From Paeniglutamicibacter terrestris (GTDB lineage Bacteria > Actinomycetota > Actinomycetes > Actinomycetales > Micrococcaceae), in the NCBI RefSeq assembly GCF_012271785.1, contig NZ_JAAWVT010000007.1, forward strand, positions 180,123 to 244,122: a stretch of DNA of 64,000 nt, read 5' to 3'. Below are positions 1-6,707 of the stretch, piece after piece. Position 1 is the first letter of the stretch. Each line of letters begins with the position of its first letter. The notes beneath the pieces were generated by a model. It saw only the letters and a program-made list of their open reading frames with translations. It was not told the DNA's origin and did not search any database. A program made the position numbers and the translations under genes.

Positions 1-94
1 GGAAGAAGCACCCGCCGCAGACGCACTCGAAGAGGCACCGCAGCCTTCGGAGATCGAGGCTCGGCTGGCAGCACTGAAGGCCAAAAATCAGTAA
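1..94 (+). CDS. 3' end of an unidentified gene (partial)
   Basis: Only the last 30 codons are in the window, read from base 2 to a TAA at 92-94. The visible tail is rich in Ala and Glu and ends EIEARLAALKAKNQ, which looks like the end of a charged helix. Such tails occur in PspA/IM30-like coiled-coil proteins, but 30 residues cannot decide the family. A strong hairpin follows, and the next gene (trpS) converges on it. Confidence 0.55.
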   Translation, partial: EEAPAADALEEAPQPSEIEARLAALKAKNQ

Positions 95-133
95 GACTGT
101 GAAATAGCGGTTGCCCTAAGCGGGATACCACTG

Positions 134-164
134 GTGGCGGATACGAGTATCTCGTATCCGCCAC
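134..164. terminator. Hairpin terminator between convergent genes
   Basis: A perfect 14-bp inverted repeat (134-147 and 151-164) with a 3-nt loop lies between the 3' end of the partial gene and the 3' end of trpS. The tail is only weakly T-rich. The position suggests bidirectional termination. Confidence 0.7.
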
Positions 165-223
165 TGCTGTCTTTCGGGGGTGCCATTCGAGAGCAAAATC
201 TTCCCCGGCACCCCGCCGGCTCT

Positions 224-1309
224 TTAGTAGTAGGTCTTCATGGCCTTTCTGACTTCTTCTAGGGTCTGCTCGGCGACGGCATTGGCTCGTTGATTGCCGA
301 CCCGCAGGACATCACGGAGGTAACCCGGGTCTTTGGCCAGCTCGATCCGCCGCGCCCTGATGGGCGCCAGATGCTCGTTAACAGCGTCGATGACCAGAGA
401 TTTCAGGGCGCCCGAACCGGCGGAGCCGAGCTCATCTCCAACCTCGTATGGGTCTTTGTTCTGGCACAGCGCGGCGAGCAAAACAAGGCTGGAGACTTCC
501 GGCCGGTGCTCGGGGTCGTAGGATATCTGCCGAAACGAATCCGTTTTAGCGCCGCGTATCAGGCGAGCAGTTGTATCGGCATCATCCGCCAACGCCACCG
601 CGTTATTGCGGCTCTTGCTCATCTTTCCGCCGTCGGTGCCCAACAGCAATGGAGCGGCGGAGAGTAAGGCGGTAGGTTCGGCGAAGATACTCTTTTCCGG
701 GGCATAACGGGTGTTGAACCGTCGCGCGATGGTGCGCGTGAGTTCGAGGTGCGGCAGTTGATCTTTGCCGACCGGCACCACGTTTGCCTTACAGAACAAG
801 ATGTCGGCTGCCTGATGTACCGGATAGGTGAACATCAGACCACTGACCGAGGACTGCTTCGAATGCGTTATCTCGTCCTTAACGGTGGGATTGCGCTCTA
901 ATTCCGCGACCGAAACTAGGGAGAGGAACGGGAGGAGTAATTGGTTCAGGGCAGCGATGGCACTGTGCGTGAAGATGGTGGTGCGTAGCGGATCGATTCC
1001 CACCGCCAAGTAATCCAGAACCAAGCCGTGGACGGCCAGCTCGAGATTGTTGGCCACGTCCCGGTCTGTCAGTACTTGGTAGTCGGCAATGAGGACAAAG
1101 GACTCGACTCCGAGGTTTTGTAGTCGGACGCGATTCTGTAGCGTGCCGAAATAGTGGCCGAGGTGCAATGACCCCGTCGGTCGATCGCCGGTGAGTACCC
1201 TGAATCGGTCGGGATTGACCCGTAGCTGGTCTTCGAGCGATGAGTCCTGCTCCACAGCGGGATCCGTGCCGAGCATTGATGATGGTGGGGATAGCTGGTG
1301 ATCGTGCAT
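224..1309 (-). CDS. trpS: Tryptophanyl-tRNA synthetase, TrpRS II type
   Basis: Charges tRNA-Trp with tryptophan in the cytoplasm. The 361-residue protein has the class I signatures: the HIGH-like segment TGDRPTGSLHLGHY near residue 40 and KMSKSR near residue 230. The TGDRPTG form of the first motif is typical of the second TrpRS lineage, which in some actinobacteria is an auxiliary, indolmycin-resistant enzyme; whether a second trpS exists in this genome cannot be seen here. The ATG at 1309 follows an AGGAG about 6 nt upstream. The start is preceded by a Trp leader peptide and an intrinsic terminator (see 1381-1476), so expression is probably set by the level of charged tRNA-Trp. The identification is sure; the auxiliary role is inference. 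Confidence 0.95.
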   Translation of the reverse strand: MHDHQLSPPSSMLGTDPAVEQDSSLEDQLRVNPDRFRVLTGDRPTGSLHLGHYFGTLQNRVRLQNLGVESFVLIADYQVLTDRDVANNLELAVHGLVLDYLAVGIDPLRTTIFTHSAIAALNQLLLPFLSLVSVAELERNPTVKDEITHSKQSSVSGLMFTYPVHQAADILFCKANVVPVGKDQLPHLELTRTIARRFNTRYAPEKSIFAEPTALLSAAPLLLGTDGGKMSKSRNNAVALADDADTTARLIRGAKTDSFRQISYDPEHRPEVSSLVLLAALCQNKDPYEVGDELGSAGSGALKSLVIDAVNEHLAPIRARRIELAKDPGYLRDVLRVGNQRANAVAEQTLEEVRKAMKTYY

Positions 1310-1380
1310 GTGGTGCTCCTAGTGGCTTGAGGATGACACCGTCCGCGTGGAATGGCACCATACCCCTTGCTTTGGAGCAC

Positions 1381-1406
1381 AAAAAAGACCGTCCATGCGA
1401 ACGGCC
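1381..1406 (-). terminator. Attenuator terminator in the trpS leader
   Basis: On the minus strand, a GC-rich stem (1406-1401 with 1392-1387, 6 bp including one G-U) is followed at once by six T (1386-1381). It lies about 70 nt upstream of the trpS start and downstream of the leader peptide. Its 5' arm can instead pair with an upstream segment, as expected of an attenuator. Confidence 0.8.
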
Positions 1407-1454
1407 TGATTTCTAACACGAAATGCGGCGGTTCCTAGTTGGAACGCCACCAAG
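1387..1454 (-). promoter_or_regulatory. trpS attenuator: alternative 1:2, 2:3 and 3:4 pairings
   Basis: Segment 1 covers the Trp codons and the next codons of the leader ORF. Segment 2 is GGAACCGCC at 1435-1427, beginning in the leader stop codon. Segment 3 is GGCCGTTC at 1406-1399. Segment 1 (GGCGTTCC) pairs with segment 2 with one bulged base. Segment 2 pairs with segment 3 at 7 of 8 positions. Segment 3 pairs with segment 4 as the U-tailed terminator. A ribosome stalled at the Trp codons would cover segment 1, allow 2:3 and so prevent termination. The pairings were found by eye. Confidence 0.75.
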
Positions 1455-1476
1455 CAAAACTCCGTGAATTGATCAT
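1435..1476 (-). CDS. trpS leader peptide (tandem Trp codons)
   Basis: A 13-codon ORF, MINSRSFAWWRSN, ends at a TAG (1437-1435) upstream of the trpS attenuator hairpins. Two consecutive TGG codons sit four codons before the stop, the usual place in Trp leader peptides. There is no clear Shine-Dalgarno sequence. Instead a TAGCAT box (1488-1483) lies 6 nt before the ATG, which fits a leaderless transcript starting at the ATG. It was too short to appear as an ordinary ORF. Its function as a sensor of Trp-tRNA supply is inferred from architecture and from the known ribosome-mediated attenuation of auxiliary trpS in Streptomyces. Confidence 0.8.
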   Translation of the reverse strand: MINSRSFAWWRSN

Positions 1477-1612
1477 GGACTCATGCTACAACTTTTCCCA
1501 TGGCCAATCTTGCGCCTCGCAGTGGCCTTGTCATGGCTACGAAGTGTGGTTGATCCCATGCACCCCAGCCGTAGCGTGCCCCCGGGGCACGCCCGGTAGA
1601 CTTGATGGCGAC

Positions 1613-3127
1613 ATGACTGAGAATTTTCCTGAGGCCGATCTGGTCAACAACGACGATCTTTTCACCGCTGCCGAGCTCGAGGCCGCCATCAAGGTGCTGG
1701 GTTTGGTTCACCGGCTAGAACCGGAAGACGAGCGTCACATCGCCGTGCGCCGAGCCACCGGAAAGATGTTTAAGTCCGCGAAGCGGCACCGCAAGAACGA
1801 AAAGCGCTCGGCCATCAACGCCGCCGATCGCGCGGTTGTAGAGCGGACCGCCACCGGCTCCCCCCAACGCCTGGATGATGAGACATTGGGACTGGATCTA
1901 AGCACCCCGACCGATGAGCACACGGCCGGTGAGTACATCAAGCCGCGTGGTTGCTACATCTGTAAAAAGCGCTACACCACGGTGGATGCCTTCCACCACT
2001 ACCTATGCCCCGAGTGTGCTGCAGCCGGCCGCGAACGCCGTGACGCCCGCGCCGACTTGAGTGGCAAGCGTGCCCTGCTCACCGGTGGCCGAGCCAAGAT
2101 TGGCATGCACATCGCCCTGCGCTTGCTGCGCGATGGTGCCCACACCACCATCACCACGCGCTTCCCGCGCGATGCTGCTAGGCGTTTTGCCGCGTTGGAA
2201 GACTCCTCCGATTGGATTCACCGCCTGCGCATCGTCGGCATCGATTTGCGTGATCCCTCCCAAGTCATTTCCCTCGCCGATCGCATTGCGGCCGAGGGGC
2301 CACTGGACATCCTGATCAACAACGCGGCGCAGACCGTGCGACGCACCTCGAACTCGTATCTGCACCTGGTCGAGTCGGAAACCCAGCCGCTTCCGGCCGA
2401 ACTCGAATTTGTTGCAGGTGGCCCCGAGGTGTGGGGCGAGGCCAATCCCCCATCCGAACACCCGCGCGCACTGGCCAGTGCCTTCCGCTTGGAAGACTCC
2501 GCCCTGCTGGTTCCTGCGACGTCCACGAACTACGACGCTCAAGCGGTGGCCGATCTGGCGATGACTGCCGGCTCCGCCACGCTGGAGCGCATCGCGGCGG
2601 GAACCGCCATCGATGCCGGCGGTTTGGTGCCCGACGTGGTCACCGAGAACTCCTGGACGCAGATCTTGGGAGATGTCGACGCGCTGGAAATGCTGGAGGT
2701 GCAGCTGTGCAACGTCACCGCCCCGTTCCTGCTGGCCTCGCGTCTGCGCCCGGCGTTGGCGGCAAGCGATGCGCACCGCAAGTACATCGTGAACGTCTCG
2801 GCCATGGAGGGCCAGTTCTCCCGCCGCTACAAGGGTGCCGGCCATCCGCACACCAACATGGCCAAGGCCTCGCTGAACATGCTCACTCGCACCAGTGCCG
2901 AGGAAATGCTGCAGACCGATCGGATCTTGATGTCCGCGGTGGATACCGGCTGGATCACCGATGAGCGGCCACACGATTCCAAGGTCCGCATGGTGGCCGA
3001 GGGCTGGCATGCGCCGCTGGACTTGATTGACGGGGCGGCGCGGGTTTACCAGCCCATCGTTGATGGCGAACGCGGCATTGACCTTTACGGTTGCTTCCTG
3101 AAGGACTACGAGCCCTCCCCCTGGTAG
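1613..3127 (+). CDS. SDR-family protein with N-terminal zinc-knuckle region
   Basis: A 504-residue protein from the ATG at 1613; an upstream in-frame extension to 1439 overlaps the trpS leader and has poor coding character. Residues around 110-135 contain CYICKKR and CPEC, a C-x2-C / C-x2-C pair suggesting a small zinc ribbon. A Rossmann SDR domain follows, with TGGRAKIG as the nucleotide-binding loop and NNAA in beta-4. The active-site serine is visible in VNVSAMEGQF. At the usual YxxxK site the sequence reads TNMAK, so the catalytic Tyr position holds Thr; another Tyr lies 9 residues earlier. Substrate is unknown. Because of the altered site it may not be an ordinary dehydrogenase. Confidence 0.8.
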   Translation: MTENFPEADLVNNDDLFTAAELEAAIKVLGLVHRLEPEDERHIAVRRATGKMFKSAKRHRKNEKRSAINAADRAVVERTATGSPQRLDDETLGLDLSTPTDEHTAGEYIKPRGCYICKKRYTTVDAFHHYLCPECAAAGRERRDARADLSGKRALLTGGRAKIGMHIALRLLRDGAHTTITTRFPRDAARRFAALEDSSDWIHRLRIVGIDLRDPSQVISLADRIAAEGPLDILINNAAQTVRRTSNSYLHLVESETQPLPAELEFVAGGPEVWGEANPPSEHPRALASAFRLEDSALLVPATSTNYDAQAVADLAMTAGSATLERIAAGTAIDAGGLVPDVVTENSWTQILGDVDALEMLEVQLCNVTAPFLLASRLRPALAASDAHRKYIVNVSAMEGQFSRRYKGAGHPHTNMAKASLNMLTRTSAEEMLQTDRILMSAVDTGWITDERPHDSKVRMVAEGWHAPLDLIDGAARVYQPIVDGERGIDLYGCFLKDYEPSPW

Positions 3128-3142
3128 ACAGCTCCGCAGCAT

Positions 3143-3216
3143 CAGCAAAGGCCCCGATCGAAGCGCAAATATCCTGTTGACCATCACAGGACAGCGGCAC
3201 GACGGGGCCTTTGCTG
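3143..3216. terminator. Long inverted repeat terminator after the SDR gene
   Basis: 14-bp perfect arms (3143-3156 and 3203-3216) enclose an inner 6-bp stem (TCCTGT/ACAGGA). The element begins about 16 nt after the SDR stop and lies before the tetR promoter. Confidence 0.7.
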
Positions 3217-3294
3217 TACCCCGGGCCGGCCGCCATCTGGCTGCCAACGTTGGATGCCACCAACTGGCCGAGGTGATCCGAGCACTGACTCTAT

Positions 3295-3326
3295 TTGCAC
3301 CGAATGCAACATTGCACTTAGTGTAA
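3295..3326 (+). promoter_or_regulatory. tetR promoter overlapped by a palindromic operator
   Basis: A TTGCAC -35 box (3295-3300), an 18-nt spacer and a TAGTGT -10 box (3319-3324) end 6 nt before the GTG start of the regulator, predicting a leaderless mRNA. The 15-bp near-palindrome TTGCACTTAGTGTAA (3312-3326) covers the -10 box. This is the expected place for an autorepressing TetR operator that also controls the downstream exporter. Confidence 0.6.
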
Positions 3327-3330
3327 GTGG

Positions 3331-3960
3331 GTGAGTCCATCAACACCGGCCGTGGATCGACGTGCCGACATCAAGAACAGACACCGTCGCGCCATTCTCG
3401 ATGCAGCGGCAGCCATCATGCGCGAACGTGAATCCAGTGTGTTCTCCGTTGACGAACTCGCTGCCCGAGCGAACGTGTCACGCCGAACCGTCTTTAACCA
3501 CTTTGCCTCCATTGACGACGTGGTGATCGCCGTGTTCGGCATCGAACTTGGCGCCGTCGTGGAGCGGCTTGCCACGATCCCGGAGGGTCCCGGATCCTCT
3601 ATGTTCGACGATCTGGCCGAAACTGTGCGCTCCACCGATCTGGTGCCGCCCATGGTCTACCTGACCCGCGTGCTGGGCGGCGATGAACCCGAGCCGACCC
3701 CCAAGCAGGCACTACTGGCCGCCCGAACGTTCACCGAAATCAGTACGGGCCTCGCTGCTGAGATGCAAAGGCGCCATCCGGGAGCCACAGCGCTTCGGGT
3801 CAACCTGTTGGTCGGATCGCTGACCAGCGGCCTGCTGGTGATCTATCAGCAATGGTTCACCGAGTGCGGAGCTTTTGACACCGTGCAGACCCGCAGTCAC
3901 TGGACCGAGCTCGTCGAGACTCTCCTCGAATCCCTAAGAACCGGTTTCGGAGCACGCTAA
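3331..3960 (+). CDS. TetR-family transcriptional regulator
   Basis: A 209-residue protein with the N-terminal TetR helix-turn-helix (VDELAARANVSRRTVFNHF, about residues 43-61) and a ligand-binding C-terminal half of normal size. The GTG start at 3331 has no Shine-Dalgarno sequence; it lies 6 nt after a -10 box, so it is probably leaderless. The MmpL-type exporter starts 43 nt downstream on the same strand, the classic local repressor and efflux-pump arrangement. The ligand is unknown. Confidence 0.9.
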   Translation: MSPSTPAVDRRADIKNRHRRAILDAAAAIMRERESSVFSVDELAARANVSRRTVFNHFASIDDVVIAVFGIELGAVVERLATIPEGPGSSMFDDLAETVRSTDLVPPMVYLTRVLGGDEPEPTPKQALLAARTFTEISTGLAAEMQRRHPGATALRVNLLVGSLTSGLLVIYQQWFTECGAFDTVQTRSHWTELVETLLESLRTGFGAR

Positions 3961-4003
3961 CGCGTCCCCTTTTTTCTCCCGCTTGACCAATTTGAAGGAC
4001 ATC

Positions 4004-6559
4004 ATGGCCGAATTTCTCTATCGTCTGGGACGCGGATCAGCGCACCACGCACGAAAAATCATTGCCGCATGGATCGCGATCCTGGTCTTGGCAGCGGTGG
4101 CATTTTCCATCGGCGGAGGCACCCTATCGAGCAGCATGTCGATCCCCGGAACCCCCACCGCCGAGGTGACCGACAGGCTGGCCGCAGAGTTCCCCTCCGC
4201 CTCCGGTGGAACCGGAAACATTATCGCGCAAAGCACTGACGGCCAACCGTTCACCGATGCCCAGCAGAAAGCCATCGGAACCCTCACGGCCGACGCTGCC
4301 ACCATCGACGGTGTAGAGAGAGTCATCGATCCGTTCACCACCGAAGCGCAGCGCGCCGACTCGGCACGAGCGATCACGGACGGTAGCTCAAAGATGGCCG
4401 ACGCCAGGGAGCAGCTCGACGCCGGCGACACCGAGCTGAAGACATCCCAGGCGCAATTGGCCGCTGGCCAAAAGCGACTTGATGCCGCCATTGCCCAGGC
4501 GCGTGCGGCAGGGATGTACGAGCAGGCCAAGGACGAGCTCGAGCGCCAGCAAGCGCAACTTGACGCCGCCACCAAGAAGCTGGATGCCGGGGCTGCCACG
4601 CTCCAAGAGAACCGCTCGAAACTGGATCAGGAAGCCACCAAGCTCGAACAGGGCGAATCGATGCTGAACATGGCCGCCGAAATTCGCACGGTTTCGCAGG
4701 ACGGCGGCGCGGCCATCACCATGGTGGTCTTCACCGCCGCCCAGATGGACATCACGCAGGAAACCAAGGATGCCTTGGTGGCGCTCTTTGAAAACGCCGA
4801 CGTGGACGGAGTCCAATTCGATTTCTCCTCCGAGATCACTCAGGGCGTCCCGAGCGTTTTCGGGCCCGGTGAGGCCATCGGGCTGGTTGTGGCCGGCATC
4901 GTGCTGGTGCTCATGCTGGGCACCTTCATCGGCGCCGGGTTACCCCTGCTCACCGCGCTGGTGGGTGTGGGTATCGGCGCCCTCGGTGCCCTTTCGCTCT
5001 CCAGTGTGTTGGAGATGTCCTCGGTGACCCCGATGCTGGGGCTGATGCTCGGCCTGGCCGTGGGCATCGACTACTCGCTGTTCATCATCAACCGCCACCG
5101 GCACCAGCTCAAGGACGGCTACGAGGTCCGCGAGTCCATCGCGCTGGCCAACGGCACCTCCGGCAACGCCGTGGTCTTCGCCGGGGCCACGGTCTTCATC
5201 GCCTTGCTGGCGCTGAACGTCACTCGCATCCCGTTCCTCGGGCTCATGGGCTCCGTCGGCGCGGCCAGCGTGCTGATCGCGGTGCTGGTGGCCATCACGC
5301 TGACCCCGGCACTGCTCTCGCTGGTGGGGAGAAAAATCCTCAGCCGCTCAGAACGTGCTGCTCTGGCAACCGGCACCGCACCAAAAAATGCTTCTGCGGC
5401 ACCAGCCCCCAAGACCCGCGTTCGTCCGATGTCCACCGCTGGCGCGATCCTCACCGCGATCGCTTCCGTCGCGGTGCTGCTGGTGGTAGCCACCCCCGCC
5501 CTGGACCTGCGGCTGAACCTACCCGACGGATCCTCCGAGTCTCACGAAAGCACCCAGTACCGGGCCTACTCCGCGATCTCCGAACGCTTCGGTGAGGGCC
5601 AAAACGGTGCGCTGCTCATCGTGGCTGACCTGCCCGGATCCCCCACCGAGGAGGAGTCTCAAGCCCACCAAACACGTATCGCCGAGACGTTATTCGCCCA
5701 AGACGACGTCATCGCCGTCGCACCCGCCGGCACCTCCGCGGACCGAACCGTGGCAGCGTTCCAGCTCATCCCCGCCCAGGGCCCCACCAGCGTCTCAACC
5801 GAGGAGCTGGTGCATTCATTGCGCGACCTCTCCCCGCTGGATGGAACCTACCCGATCGGGGTGGCCGGCTCGGCCAGCGGCAACGTAGATATCTCGCAAA
5901 AACTTTCCGATGCACTGCCGTTCTACTTGTTGGTGGTCATCGGGCTTTCGATGCTGATCCTGCTGTTGGTCTTCCGCTCCATCGTGGTCCCCATCATCGC
6001 CACCCTCGGCTTCATCCTGTCCTACTACGCCGCACTGGGCGGCGTCGTGGCGATCTATCAGTGGGGCTGGCTGCCGGCGATCTTCGGCGTGGACACCCCG
6101 GGGCCCATCCTCAGCTTCCTGCCCACACTCCTGGTCGGGATCCTGTTCGGACTGGCGATGGACTACCAGCTCTTTTTGGGCACCGGCATGCGCGAGGCCT
6201 TTGTGCACGGCGCCCCGGCACGCCTAGCGGTCGTGAAGGGTGTCCGGGCCGGACGTGCCGTGGTCTCGGCCGCGGCCATCATCATGATCTCGGTCTTCGG
6301 CGGATTCATCTTCGCCGAAAGCGCGATGATCCGACCGATCGGCTTTGCGCTGGCCTTCGGCGTGCTGCTGGACGCCTTTGTGGTGCGCATGCTGCTGATC
6401 CCGGCCCTGATGCATCTGGCCGGCGACAAGGCCTGGTGGCTGCCGCGCTGGTTGGAGAAAATCCTGCCGGACATCGACGTGGAGGGTGCCAAGCTTGAAC
6501 GCCGACACCCACATTCCGAGGCCGCCGAGAGTGCCGAGGCACCTGCCGCACACAACTGA
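4004..6559 (+). CDS. MmpL/RND-superfamily exporter
   Basis: An 851-residue membrane protein starting at the ATG at 4004, preceded by GAAGGA. It has two homologous halves, each with one N-terminal membrane helix, an extracytoplasmic loop and five more helices. The first helix is near residues 20-42. The first extracytoplasmic loop carries a long Ala/Leu/Gln/Lys coiled coil (about residues 130-220) with repeats such as QLDAGDTELK and KLDAGAATLQ. The intramembrane proton-relay segments GIDYSLF and AMDYQLF are both present. Lies just downstream of the TetR gene, which probably represses it. MmpL proteins export lipids, siderophores or drugs; the substrate here cannot be told. Confidence 0.9.
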   Translation: MAEFLYRLGRGSAHHARKIIAAWIAILVLAAVAFSIGGGTLSSSMSIPGTPTAEVTDRLAAEFPSASGGTGNIIAQSTDGQPFTDAQQKAIGTLTADAATIDGVERVIDPFTTEAQRADSARAITDGSSKMADAREQLDAGDTELKTSQAQLAAGQKRLDAAIAQARAAGMYEQAKDELERQQAQLDAATKKLDAGAATLQENRSKLDQEATKLEQGESMLNMAAEIRTVSQDGGAAITMVVFTAAQMDITQETKDALVALFENADVDGVQFDFSSEITQGVPSVFGPGEAIGLVVAGIVLVLMLGTFIGAGLPLLTALVGVGIGALGALSLSSVLEMSSVTPMLGLMLGLAVGIDYSLFIINRHRHQLKDGYEVRESIALANGTSGNAVVFAGATVFIALLALNVTRIPFLGLMGSVGAASVLIAVLVAITLTPALLSLVGRKILSRSERAALATGTAPKNASAAPAPKTRVRPMSTAGAILTAIASVAVLLVVATPALDLRLNLPDGSSESHESTQYRAYSAISERFGEGQNGALLIVADLPGSPTEEESQAHQTRIAETLFAQDDVIAVAPAGTSADRTVAAFQLIPAQGPTSVSTEELVHSLRDLSPLDGTYPIGVAGSASGNVDISQKLSDALPFYLLVVIGLSMLILLLVFRSIVVPIIATLGFILSYYAALGGVVAIYQWGWLPAIFGVDTPGPILSFLPTLLVGILFGLAMDYQLFLGTGMREAFVHGAPARLAVVKGVRAGRAVVSAAAIIMISVFGGFIFAESAMIRPIGFALAFGVLLDAFVVRMLLIPALMHLAGDKAWWLPRWLEKILPDIDVEGAKLERRHPHSEAAESAEAPAAHN

Positions 6560-6586
6560 TAGAGCGCCCATGTACGGGCAGTGACG

Positions 6587-6620
6587 GGGGTGGGTTCCAC
6601 GCATAAATGGAACCCACCCC
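6587..6620. terminator. Terminator after the MmpL exporter
   Basis: Perfect 13-bp arms (6587-6599 and 6608-6620) around an 8-nt loop, 27 nt after the exporter stop codon. Confidence 0.8.
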
Positions 6621-6707
6621 TTGGTGTCTGGCCGAGGTCGGGTGCGTCATCGACTCCCCGGCATGTGTAAAGCGCTCGTTTCATGTTTCAATGGTCTGGT
6701 GGATCAC

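Noticed and set aside
2003..3346. A 447-codon open frame antisense to the SDR gene
   Set aside because: It is a shadow of GC-rich codons of the real gene; no family resemblance and no ribosome-binding site.
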